From Agromyces terreus (GTDB lineage Bacteria; Actinomycetota; Actinomycetes; Actinomycetales; Microbacteriaceae), in NCBI RefSeq assembly GCF_009749465.1, contig NZ_WBIS01000008.1, positions 1 through 64,000 of the forward strand: 64,000 nt of DNA. Reading direction: 5' to 3'. Below, piece after piece: positions 9,865 through 24,827 of this stretch (position 1 is the stretch's first letter; every line of letters begins with the position of its first letter). Below the pieces are notes generated by a model. That model did no database searches. It worked only from the letters and a program-made list of their open reading frames with translations, and had not been told where the DNA came from. A program made the translations under genes and the position numbers.

Positions 9865-10290
9865 CTAGCAGCCGTTCTCCGCGACTTCTGTCGATTCCGT
9901 GATGTGGAACTCGTTGCCGGCCCCACTTGTCGCCTCAATACAGAACGACGCGGACGTCGGAGTGCCGCTGAAGAGCGCGGCTGAATCCAACCCATCACTC
10001 TCGACGTAGCCGAAGTTCCCGAGCGATGTCGAAAGGGGTGTAGCGGGTGCCGCAGCATCGGGATCGTCCGCCCAATACGCAATCGTTGCAATCTTTGCGT
10101 TGGTCAGGTCCGACTGGGCAGCTGAATCACGCGCCCCGTTCTGCAGCCCGATGTACACGGGGATGGCGATCGCCACGAGGATGCCGATGATGATGACGAC
10201 GACCAGGAGCTCGATGAGCGTGAAGCCCTTGTCCTCGTCCTTGAGTTGGGTGCGTCGCTGCTCGAGCGACTCCAGGATCCGCTTGATCAC
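9865..10290 (-). CDS. pilA: Major type IV pilin
   Basis: The 141-residue prepilin has a long charged leader (residues 1-22, ending KDEDKG) and the canonical processing site G/FTLIELLVVVIIIGILVAIA with Glu at mature position 5. The C-terminal domain is small, and two cysteines (SFCIEA and the C-terminal residue) can form the usual D-loop disulfide; ending on Cys is unusual but seen in other pilins. The only in-frame start near the leader is GTG at 10290, preceded by a weak GGAA. The hairpin behind the gene and the 215-base gap ahead of it suggest that it has its own transcript level, as expected for the main fibre subunit. Confidence 0.93.
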   Translation of the reverse strand: MIKRILESLEQRRTQLKDEDKGFTLIELLVVVIIIGILVAIAIPVYIGLQNGARDSAAQSDLTNAKIATIAYWADDPDAAAPATPLSTSLGNFGYVESDGLDSAALFSGTPTSASFCIEATSGAGNEFHITESTEVAENGC

Positions 10291-10402
10291 GGTGATTCCA
10301 TTCTGTCGGGTTTCACCCGGTGGGAGGCCGGCTGTGAGGTGAGTCTAGGAACGCGGAATCACCGCCATAAGTCCCCCGATGGGTGACATTTATCCCTGAT
10401 CA

Positions 10403-10421
10403 GACCCCCTTTTCGAGGGTC
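10403..10421 (-). terminator. Stem-loop between pilC and pilA
   Basis: On the minus strand GACCCTC and GGGGGTC pair (7 bp with one G-U) around a GAAAA loop, about 85 bases after the pilC stop and 110 before pilA. No T-run follows. It may be a weak terminator or processing site; the surrounding 215 bases hold no gene and no convincing -35/-10 pair that I can place with confidence. Confidence 0.4.
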
Positions 10422-10505
10422 AATGCATACGCATGGACACCATGACGGAGAGCCCGATCAGGATCGGGCTGTCGGGGCATCCGCCGCCGTGTCGAGGGCT
10501 GCGCG

Positions 10506-11738
10506 TCAGCCGCCCTGCACCGCCGTGGCGATCGAGAAGATGGGCAGGTAGAGCGCGATGACCATGCCGCCGATCACGACGCCCAGAAGGGCGATCATGA
10601 GCGGCTCGATGGTGGCGGTGAGCTGCTCGGAGGCCGTCTCGACCTCCTGCTCGTAGAACTCGGCGACCTTGTCGAGCATGGGCTCCAGCGCGCCCGAGTC
10701 CTCGCCCACCGAGACCATCTGCGTGACCATGGGCGGGAACACCTGCTCCGCGGCGAGCGGCGCCGCGAGCGAACTGCCCTTGCGCACCTGCTCGCCGACA
10801 CGGTCGAGCGCCTGCTCGATGACCCAGTTGCCCGAGGTCTCGCCGACGATCTTGAGCGACTGCAGGATGGGCACGCCCGCGCCCGTCATGTTCGACAGGT
10901 TTCGGGCGAAGCGCGCGATGGCGACCTTGCGGGCGAGCGGGCCGAACACGGGCGCCCGCAGCTTCCACGGGTCGATCGCGCGGCGCACTCGCGCCGTATG
11001 GCGGTTCTGCGACCACCAGAACCACGACGCGAGCCCGACCACGAGCAGCACCGGCAGGATCCAGACCATCTGCTCCGAGACGGTCACGAGGAGCTGCGTC
11101 GGCCAGGGCAGGTCGCTGCCGAGCCCGTCGAACATGTCCTTGAAGATCGGCACGATGAACACGAGCATGCCGATCACGGCGAGCACCGCCATGATGAGCA
11201 CGATGACCGGGTAGGTGAGCGCCGAGCGGATGGCCGCGCGGAGCTTGACCTCCTTCTCGAACGTCTCGGCCACCGAGGCGAGCGCCCGGTCGAGGAATCC
11301 GCCCGTCTCGCCCGCACGCATCATGCTGATCATGATCGGCGGGAACGTGTGCTCGAACGCGGCGAACGACTCGGAGACGGATGACCCGCGCTCGACCTCG
11401 TCGCGCACCTTCGTGAGGATGCGCTGCAGGTTCTTCGACGAGGTCTGCGACTCGAGCACCGACAGGGTGCGCAGGATCGACAGGCCCGCGCCGATCATCG
11501 TCGCCATCTGGCGCGCCATGACCGCGAGGTCCTTCAGCGCCACCTGGTCGGAGCCGCCGCCGAACGAGATCTCGCGCTGCAGGCCCGTGCCGGGCGGCGC
11601 CTCCTCGATCGAGACGGGCGCGAGGCCCATGACCGCCAGGCGCCCCGCCACGGAGGACTCGCTCGCGGCATCCATTCGGCCCTTGACGATCTTGCCGGCC
11701 GTGTCGCGGCCGACGTACGTGTACTGCGCGGTCGCCAT
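10506..11738 (-). CDS. pilC: Type IV pilus inner-membrane core protein PilC
   Basis: The 410-residue product has the two repeated T2SF cytoplasmic domains of the PilC/GspF family: the first around LKDLAVMARQMATMIGAGLS and SMMRAGETGGFLD, the second around ARFARNLSNMTGAGVPILQS and MVSVGEDSGALE. Three membrane helices lie where expected: one pair near residues 170-235 and one at the C-terminus. PilC sits in the membrane above the motor ring and converts ATPase motion into pilin insertion or removal. Its ATG shares one base with the pilT stop (TGATG), so the motor and its membrane partner are co-translated. Length and motif order are normal. Confidence 0.95.
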   Translation of the reverse strand: MATAQYTYVGRDTAGKIVKGRMDAASESSVAGRLAVMGLAPVSIEEAPPGTGLQREISFGGGSDQVALKDLAVMARQMATMIGAGLSILRTLSVLESQTSSKNLQRILTKVRDEVERGSSVSESFAAFEHTFPPIMISMMRAGETGGFLDRALASVAETFEKEVKLRAAIRSALTYPVIVLIMAVLAVIGMLVFIVPIFKDMFDGLGSDLPWPTQLLVTVSEQMVWILPVLLVVGLASWFWWSQNRHTARVRRAIDPWKLRAPVFGPLARKVAIARFARNLSNMTGAGVPILQSLKIVGETSGNWVIEQALDRVGEQVRKGSSLAAPLAAEQVFPPMVTQMVSVGEDSGALEPMLDKVAEFYEQEVETASEQLTATIEPLMIALLGVVIGGMVIALYLPIFSIATAVQGG

Positions 11739-13177
11739 CAGCGGACCCCCTTCGTGAACCCGTCGCCGAAGTCGATCTCGCCGAGCGACGGCGCGTTCGT
11801 GCGCGTCACGTCGCCGCTGCGCCGCACCAGCTGCTCGAACGCGTCGGGATCGTGCGCCTTCTCGAGGGCGACCCGGCGCGTGATGACCGCGGCGTCGACG
11901 AGGGCCGCGAGCGACTGGTCCATCGTCTGCATGCCGAGATCGCGGCCGCCGAGCATCGCGGACGCGACCTGGAACGTCTTGCCCTCGCGGATCAGGTTCG
12001 CGATCGCCGGCGTCATCACGAGCACCTCCGTCGCGATCGTGCGCCCCTCGCCCGTCGCGCGCCGCACGAGCGTCTGGCAGACGATGCCCTGCAGCGTCGC
12101 CGCGAGCTGCTGGCGCACCTGCCCCTGCTGATGCGGCGGGAACACGTCGATGATGCGGTCGATCGTCTGCGGGGCGTCCTGCGTGTGCAGCGTCGCGAAC
12201 ACGAGATGGCCCGTCTCCGCCGCGGTGAGCGCCGCCGAGATCGTCTCGAGGTCGCGCAGCTCGCCGATCAGGATCACGTCCGGGTCCTGCCGCAGCGCGA
12301 ACTTCAGGGCCGACGCGAAACTGTGCGTGTCGGGCCCCACCTCGCGCTGGTGCACGATCGACCGCTTGTGCTCGTGCAGGAACTCGATCGGATCCTCGAC
12401 CGTGATGATGTGGTCGGCCCGCGTGCGGTTCACGAGGTCGATGAGCGCCGCGAGCGTCGTCGACTTGCCCGACCCCGTCGGACCCGTCACGAGCACGAGC
12501 CCGCGCGGCAGCGTCGCGAACTGCTCCACCGTCTTCGGCACGCCGAGCGAGGCGAGGTCCTTGATGTCGGCCGGCACGAGTCGGAACGCCGCCCCCATCG
12601 CCCCCCGATGCATCGAGTAGTTCACGCGGAACCGCTGCTCGGGCGACACCGCGAACGAGAAGTCGAGCTCGAGATCGCGCTCGAACACCGCGAGCTGCTC
12701 CGCCGTGAGCAGGCTCGTCAGGGCCGTGCGCACGCGCTCGGCATCCCACGCGGGGCCCGTCGCCTGTCGGAGGCCCCCGTCGATGCGGAACGTCGGCGCA
12801 GCGCCCACCGCGATGTGCAGGTCTGACACCGCCGGCAGCTGCACCTGACGCAGCGCGCCGACGATCGCCGCGTCGGCCGCGGCGAGCGCCGCCTCCTCGG
12901 CCGGCGTCAGCGGCACCACCGAGGCCGTGCGCCCCGTCTCGTCCCACGTCGGCACCGCCCGACGCCCCTCGGGGATGATCGGCAGCATGCCCGGGTCGGG
13001 CTCGGGGCCCTGCCCCTCCGGCCAGACGTGCTTCGGCTCGAGATCCTGCACGGCGGGGGCCATCGGGCCCGCGCCGAGCAACGTCGACGCGACGTCGGAG
13101 CCGCCGCCCGCGGCATCCGTCGCCCATCCGGCCGCCTCGAACGGCTCGTCGGCCCAGCGCTGCTCAGGTGCGTCCAT
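11738..13177 (-). CDS. pilT: Type IV pilus retraction ATPase PilT
   Basis: The 479-residue product is a secretion ATPase with Walker A at residues 232-239 (GPTGSGKS), Asp-box ITVEDPIEF, Walker B around DPDVILIGELRD and His-box GHLVFATLHT. The C-terminal motif AIANLIREGK is the PilT-specific retraction motif, which separates it from PilB. It lacks the PilB zinc site. About 105 N-terminal residues precede the conserved PAS-like domain; typical PilT is near 350 residues, so this acidic, Pro/Gly-rich extension is extra. The ATG at 13177 has GAGAGGGG eight bases upstream, which supports keeping the extension. It lies just after pilB. Confidence 0.93.
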   Translation of the reverse strand: MDAPEQRWADEPFEAAGWATDAAGGGSDVASTLLGAGPMAPAVQDLEPKHVWPEGQGPEPDPGMLPIIPEGRRAVPTWDETGRTASVVPLTPAEEAALAAADAAIVGALRQVQLPAVSDLHIAVGAAPTFRIDGGLRQATGPAWDAERVRTALTSLLTAEQLAVFERDLELDFSFAVSPEQRFRVNYSMHRGAMGAAFRLVPADIKDLASLGVPKTVEQFATLPRGLVLVTGPTGSGKSTTLAALIDLVNRTRADHIITVEDPIEFLHEHKRSIVHQREVGPDTHSFASALKFALRQDPDVILIGELRDLETISAALTAAETGHLVFATLHTQDAPQTIDRIIDVFPPHQQGQVRQQLAATLQGIVCQTLVRRATGEGRTIATEVLVMTPAIANLIREGKTFQVASAMLGGRDLGMQTMDQSLAALVDAAVITRRVALEKAHDPDAFEQLVRRSGDVTRTNAPSLGEIDFGDGFTKGVR

Positions 13178-13202
13178 GCGCGTGCCCCTCTCCCCGCGGT
13201 CG

Positions 13203-14873
13203 CTAGATCGCGACCCGCAGGACCTCTTCGATCGAGGTGACGCCGTCGCGCACCTTCGCCCAGCCGTCCTCCCGGAGCGACCGCATGCCGTTGCGGCGCG
13301 CCGTCGAACCGATCTCGCTCGCCGCCGCACGCGCCACCGCGAGCCGCTCGAGCTCCTCGTCGACCTCCATGACCTCGTGCAGCGCGATGCGGCCCCGGTA
13401 CCCCGTCTTCGCGCACGCCTGGCAGCCGACGGCCGCGAAGATCTCGGGCATGCCCTCGCCCGGCGCGAGCTCGAAGCGCATCGCCGCGAGCTCCTCGACC
13501 GTGACCTCGACAGGCGCCTTGCACCGGTCGCACAACCGCCGCGCCAACCGCTGCGCCACCACGCAGTCGACCGCCGACCCCACCAGGAACGGCTCGACGC
13601 CCATCTCGGTCAGGCGCACCACCGCGCTCGCGGCATCGTTCGTGTGCAGCGTCGACAGCACGAGGTGACCGGTGAGGGATGCCTCGATCGCGATCTGCGC
13701 CGTCTCGCGGTCGCGGATCTCGCCGACGAGCACGATGTCGGGATCAGACCGGAGGATGCTGCGCAGCGCGCTCGCGAACGTCAGCCCCGCCTTCGTGTTC
13801 ACCTGCACCTGGTTGATGCCGTTCATGCGGTACTCGACCGGGTCCTCGACCGTGATCACGTTGACCTCCGACCGGGCCACCGCATTGAGCGTCGCGTACA
13901 GCGTCGTCGACTTGCCCGACCCCGTCGGGCCCGTGACCAGGATCATGCCGTGCGGCTTGCGGTACGAGCGCTCGTACACCGCCCGATTGCCCTCGCTCAG
14001 GCCGAGATCCTGCAGATCCAGACTCGCGTGCGAGTTGTCGAGGATGCGCATGACGACCTTCTCGCCCCACACCGTCGGCAGCGTCGCCACGCGCACGTCG
14101 ATCTTGCGGCCGCCGACGACCGCCGACATCCGCCCGTCCTGCGGCTTGCGCCGCTCGGCGATGTCGATGTCGGCCATGATCTTCAGCCGCGAGATCACGC
14201 CGCTCTGGATGCTCTTCGGCGCGCTCTGCATCTCGTGCAGCACCCCGTCGATGCGGTACCGCACCCGCAGCGCGTGCTCCTGCGGCTCGATGTGGATGTC
14301 GGATGCCGCGTCCGCGATCGCCTGCGACACGAGCACGTTGACCAACCGCACGATCGGCGCATCGTCGTCGGCGTCCGCGACCTGGAACGTCTCGGTGAGG
14401 GATGCCTCGGCCTCGCCCTCGAGCGTCGTCGCCAGGTCGAGCAGCTCCTCGTCGGCCCGGTGGTAGCGGTCGATCATGCTGAGCAGCTCGGCCCGATCGG
14501 CGACGACCGGGCTCACCGTCAGCCCCGACTCGACCCGCACGTCGTCGAGCGCGAACACGTCGCCCGGGGTCGCCATCGCGAGGATGATCGCGTCGCCCGC
14601 CACGGCGATCGGCAGCACCGAGTGCCGCCGGCACGTCGCCGGGCCCACGAGGTCGACCGCCTCCTGCTCGACCGGGTACTCGAGCAGGTCGTCGATGAAG
14701 GGCACCCCCGCCTGCGCCGCACGCGCCCGCTGCAACTGCCGCTCCGTGATGAGGCCGCGCGTCACCAGCGAACGCACCGCGCGCTCGTCGGAATCGTCGA
14801 TCGACGTGATCTCGTGCAGGTGCTCGTAGGGCACGTCGCCCTGCAGGATCAGGATCTCTCCGAGGACGGCCAT
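13203..14873 (-). CDS. pilB: Type IV pilus extension ATPase PilB
   Basis: The 556-residue product powers pilus growth. The N-terminal region (about 1-150) fits an MshEN/GSPII_E_N-type domain. The motor has Asp-box ITVEDPVEYR (340-349), Walker A GPTGSGKS (315-322), Walker B near 377-388 (SDPDIVLVGEIRD) and His-box LVLSTLHTND. Two cysteine pairs at 448/451 and 484/487 form the zinc site typical of PilB/GspE. The ATG at 14873 has GGAG five bases upstream. A -10-like TAGTGT at 14965-14970 implies a leader of about 90 bases that contains a perfect 7-bp hairpin (14936-14955). It is the first gene of the pilus cluster, 25 bases before pilT. Confidence 0.95.
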   Translation of the reverse strand: MAVLGEILILQGDVPYEHLHEITSIDDSDERAVRSLVTRGLITERQLQRARAAQAGVPFIDDLLEYPVEQEAVDLVGPATCRRHSVLPIAVAGDAIILAMATPGDVFALDDVRVESGLTVSPVVADRAELLSMIDRYHRADEELLDLATTLEGEAEASLTETFQVADADDDAPIVRLVNVLVSQAIADAASDIHIEPQEHALRVRYRIDGVLHEMQSAPKSIQSGVISRLKIMADIDIAERRKPQDGRMSAVVGGRKIDVRVATLPTVWGEKVVMRILDNSHASLDLQDLGLSEGNRAVYERSYRKPHGMILVTGPTGSGKSTTLYATLNAVARSEVNVITVEDPVEYRMNGINQVQVNTKAGLTFASALRSILRSDPDIVLVGEIRDRETAQIAIEASLTGHLVLSTLHTNDAASAVVRLTEMGVEPFLVGSAVDCVVAQRLARRLCDRCKAPVEVTVEELAAMRFELAPGEGMPEIFAAVGCQACAKTGYRGRIALHEVMEVDEELERLAVARAAASEIGSTARRNGMRSLREDGWAKVRDGVTSIEEVLRVAI

Positions 14874-15034
14874 CGTCGCTCCGCACGATCGGTCGGAGCG
14901 GCCGTCGGGTCGACCACCGCACCGAGGTGTGAAGCACGCGGATCGGGTTCCGCGTGTGGCGGCAACACTAGGTTCGGCGTCGCGCGGCCGTCAGTCCCCA
15001 GAGCGGGGGCCTCCCCAACGGGGCGCAGCGCACC

Positions 15035-15150
15035 GCGGCATCCGCCCACCCCGCGGCATCCGCCCGCCCCGCGGCATCCGCCCACCCCGCAGCATCCGCC
15101 CGCCCCGCGGCATCCGCCCGCCCCGTGGCATCCGCCCGTTGTGGCATCCG
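15035..15150. repeat. 18-bp minisatellite with GCGGCATCC core
   Basis: Copies of GCGGCATCCGCCCACCCC or close variants start at 15035, 15053, 15071, 15089, 15107 and 15125, exactly 18 bases apart, and a last degenerate copy starts at 15141. The array lies in the 466-base gap between the pilB 5' end and rpoC 3' end. One minus frame reads a six-residue ADAAGR/ADAAGW repeat, but without a start signal I do not call it coding. Confidence 0.9.
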
Positions 15151-15160
15151 CCCGTTGTGG

Positions 15161-15237
15161 CAATTCAGGTGCGGAGGCGTGTCGCACCCCCGACTGGCCG
15201 CACCCGAAGGCGACACGCCGGGTGCGAACCTGAATTG
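15161..15237. repeat. 77-bp intergenic palindrome, copy A (core CGACACGCC)
   Basis: Outer arms CAATTCAGGT (15161-15170) and ACCTGAATTG (15228-15237) are perfect inverted repeats. Inner arms GGCGTGTCGC (15176-15185) and GCGACACGCC (15210-15219) are also perfect. An alternative pair TCGCACCC (15182-15189) with GGGTGCGA (15220-15227) excludes part of the inner stem, so two folds are possible. It sits between the rpoC terminator and the minisatellite and belongs to the same family as the elements at 38402, 44208 and 59724. Confidence 0.85.
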
Positions 15238-15287
15238 GCTGCCAGGCGGGGCGGGATGAGGGGCGGGCAGCACGGGCCGGAGACGCC

Positions 15288-15323
15288 GAACGGCCCCCGA
15301 TCCGTGAGGTTCGGGGGCCGTTC
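15288..15323 (-). terminator. rpoBC transcription terminator
   Basis: A perfect 13-bp stem (GAACGGCCCCCGA with TCGGGGGCCGTTC) around a 10-base loop begins 16 bases after the rpoC stop. The lack of a T-tract is usual for high-GC actinobacterial terminators. Confidence 0.85.
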
Positions 15324-15339
15324 GTGGAGCGATTCGCGC

Positions 15340-19236
<3,897 letters not shown>

Positions 19237-19279
19237 TTTCTCTCCTTGGAAAGTCTCTGTAGTCGTCTACTGGCCAGGC

Positions 19280-22768
<3,489 letters not shown>

Positions 22769-22919
22769 GTGAATAACCTCCATCGGCCCCGTCGGGCCGG
22801 TTCACTGTCGGTAGCGGAGAAAATTGCCCCGAGACGCGTGCCGATGCCGGGGATGAGCCCGACATGCGAAGCCGACCGCAATATGAAGGCATAGTGGGTC
22901 TGGGAGCGCAAAGGTTAAC

Positions 22920-22946
22920 CATATACTTTGCGGCACGCCGTGTCCA
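22920..22946 (-). promoter_or_regulatory. Candidate rpoB promoter
   Basis: On the minus strand TGGACA (22941-22946) and TATATG (22920-22925) are 15 bases apart. The spacing is short, so this is tentative. It would give an rpoB leader of about 145 bases. The whole 289-base gap between rpoB and the divergent gene holds no other gene. Confidence 0.3.
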
Positions 22947-22954
22947 GTCGATTC

Positions 22955-22983
22955 TTGATTTGTTCGACGGTCTCAGGTATAAC
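22955..22983 (+). promoter_or_regulatory. Promoter of the 23058 membrane-protein gene
   Basis: TTGATT (22955-22960) and TATAAC (22978-22983) are separated by exactly 17 bases, a good primary-sigma promoter, 74 bases before the start codon. It overlaps the candidate rpoB promoter on the other strand, so the two may interfere. Confidence 0.65.
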
Positions 22984-23057
22984 CCAGTTTTCGGATGCCG
23001 CTTCGCCGGCCGACGGGGCCTCCTCCCCTATGCTGACCGCACCGACGAGGAGGTCCT

Positions 23058-23921
23058 GTGAGCACGAACGCACCCGCGACGACCGGCGCCGATCCCGGCC
23101 CGACCGTACACGGCTCGGCACCGGCGCCGGCCGTTCGGAGCCTGCGCGGCTATCGACGTATCGCGGTCATCGTGCTCGTCGTCTCGCTCTCGATCACCGC
23201 CGTCACCGGCGTCGTCGTGCTGCTCTCGGGCGAGTTCGACACGTTGCAGTCACAGGTGCTGACGACGACGCTGCTCGTCGCGACGTTCAGCGTGGTCGCG
23301 CTCTGCCACCTGGCGGTCGCCGGACGCCCGGTACGGATCGTCGGCTACGTCGGCCTCGCGGTGAGCGGCCTCGCGCTCGTCCTCGGCCTGATCTCGATCT
23401 GGGTGCCCTACGAGACGGGCCTCGGGGATTTCCTCGGATTCGTCGGGCACGCATTCGGCGCCGCCGCGATCGCCGCGCTCAGCCTCGCCCAGGCGAACCT
23501 CGTGCTGCTGTTGGCCGGTCGGCGTCGTACCGTCATCAGGGCCGTGCTCGCGGTCACGCTCCTGGCGATCGCGATCGTCGCCGTCATGCTCTCCCTGCCG
23601 CTCGTCAGCGACTGGCAGATCCCAGGGAACCACGCAGACGAGTACTGGCGCTGGTTCGGCGTCGTCGCGATCGTCGACGCGTTCGGCACGGTGCTGCTGC
23701 CCGTGCTCGGACTGCTCATGCGGGAGCATGCGACCGCCGCGACCGCCGCGACCCCGCCGAGAGCCGAGCCCGTGGCAGCCTCGGGACAGCCCGACACGTC
23801 GCTCGACGCCGCGCTCGACCGACGCATCGCCGACCTCAGCGCGCGCACCGGTCTCGATCGCACCGCCCTGATGAACGCCGCGCTCGATGCGTTCGAGGCG
23901 AAAGGCACCCCCGGGGCCTGA
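23058..23921 (+). CDS. Multi-pass membrane protein, unknown function
   Basis: The 287-residue product has about six hydrophobic helices (starting at RIAVIVLVVSLSITAVTGVV and ending near FGTVLLPVLGLLM), with short loops, then a soluble tail of about 70 residues. The tail ends LDAALDRRIADLSARTGLDR followed by TALMNAALDAF, a helix-turn-helix-sized amphipathic pattern that could mediate an interaction. GTG is the start: AGGAGG lies a few bases upstream. I do not recognise a family. It is divergent from rpoB and followed after 60 bases by the first spermidine-synthase-like gene. Confidence 0.75.
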   Translation: MSTNAPATTGADPGPTVHGSAPAPAVRSLRGYRRIAVIVLVVSLSITAVTGVVVLLSGEFDTLQSQVLTTTLLVATFSVVALCHLAVAGRPVRIVGYVGLAVSGLALVLGLISIWVPYETGLGDFLGFVGHAFGAAAIAALSLAQANLVLLLAGRRRTVIRAVLAVTLLAIAIVAVMLSLPLVSDWQIPGNHADEYWRWFGVVAIVDAFGTVLLPVLGLLMREHATAATAATPPRAEPVAASGQPDTSLDAALDRRIADLSARTGLDRTALMNAALDAFEAKGTPGA

Positions 23922-23940
23922 TCACGACGAGGCGCGAGCG

Positions 23941-23972
23941 CCTGCGCGTGCGCGTGCGCGTGCGCGTGCGAC
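23941..23972. repeat. (GCGTGC)n simple repeat
   Basis: About five tandem hexamers of GCGTGC lie between two genes, directly ahead of the 23982 start. Such a run can change length by slippage and alter promoter spacing; that effect is a guess. Confidence 0.7.
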
Positions 23973-23981
23973 GATGCCTGC

Positions 23982-24776
23982 ATGGGGCGCATCGAGTTCG
24001 AGGCCGACATCTTCAGCGCCGGCGGGCTGACGCTGCTCGTCGACGGATCGGCGCAGTCGCACGTCGACCTCGCCGATCCGACGCGGCTCTTCTTCGAGTA
24101 CGTGCGCCGCATCGGCCACGTGATCGACCACCATGCGGGCCCGGGCCGGCCCGTCGACGTGCTGCACCTCGGCGGCGGTGCGCTCACCCTCCCCCGCTAC
24201 GTCGCGGCCACCCGGCCGGGCTCGCGCCAGACGGTGGTCGACGTCGACGCCGAGCTCGTCGAGGTCGTGCGGGCGAGGGCGCCGTGGTCCGCGGCATCCG
24301 GCATCGAGGTGCGCGTCGCCGACGCCGAGGACGCGGTGGCCGGCGCCGCCGCGGCACGCGAGCGGTACGACCTCGTCATCGTCGACCTCTACACGCGGCT
24401 GGCCGCGCCCGCGTTCGCCGACGACCCGCGGTTCCTCGGCGACTGCCTCGGCCTACTGGGTCCGGGCGGCCTCGTGGCGGTGAACATCGCGGATGCCGCG
24501 GGGCTGGCCCGTCTGCGCACGGCCGCCCGTGCGTTCGCCCGCGCGGCGCCGGGCTGCGAGCTGCTCGCCGTCGGCGACACCGCCGTGCTCGACGGGAGCG
24601 AGGAGGGCAACACGGTGCTCGTGGCGGCCCCGGGGGCCGGCGCGCCCGGGGCTGCAGCGCCGCGCGGGAGCGGTCTGCCGCCCGGCCTCGGCGAGCGGCT
24701 CGCGGGGGCGGGGCCGTTCCCGGCGACCGTGCTCGAGGGCGCGCGGCTCGACTTCGCCCTGTGGGGCGCGTGCTGA
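23982..24776 (+). CDS. Spermidine-synthase-like methyltransferase-fold protein, paralogue 1
   Basis: The 264-residue product has the core of the SpeE-like Rossmann fold: a short N-terminal beta part with SHVDL and FEYVRRIGHVID, then the nucleotide-binding loop LHLGGGALTLPRYVA, an acidic strand end VVDVDAELVEVVRA and DLVIVDLYTR. True polyamine synthases bind decarboxylated S-adenosylmethionine and putrescine; nothing nearby makes polyamines, so the substrate is unknown. Related actinobacterial proteins are annotated only as fused or spermidine-synthase-like. The C-terminal 40 residues are Gly/Ala/Pro-rich. The gene has no clear ribosome site and may be leaderless (GACGAT six bases ahead of ATG). 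The next gene is its paralogue. Confidence 0.8.
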   Translation: MGRIEFEADIFSAGGLTLLVDGSAQSHVDLADPTRLFFEYVRRIGHVIDHHAGPGRPVDVLHLGGGALTLPRYVAATRPGSRQTVVDVDAELVEVVRARAPWSAASGIEVRVADAEDAVAGAAAARERYDLVIVDLYTRLAAPAFADDPRFLGDCLGLLGPGGLVAVNIADAAGLARLRTAARAFARAAPGCELLAVGDTAVLDGSEEGNTVLVAAPGAGAPGAAAPRGSGLPPGLGERLAGAGPFPATVLEGARLDFALWGAC

Positions 24777-24827
24777 GGGATGCCCCGCACCGGGGCGCGG
24801 GCGACGTCGCGCGGTAGCGTGGCATCC

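Noticed and set aside
15035..15150. CRISPR array
   Set aside because: The units are 18 bases and follow each other without unique spacers; no cas gene is near. The same holds for the arrays at 39131 and 40597.
24780..24827. Earlier ATG start for the second spermidine-synthase-like gene
   Set aside because: It lies before a TAGCGT box that fits the local leaderless pattern, and the extra 16 residues are unlike the family.
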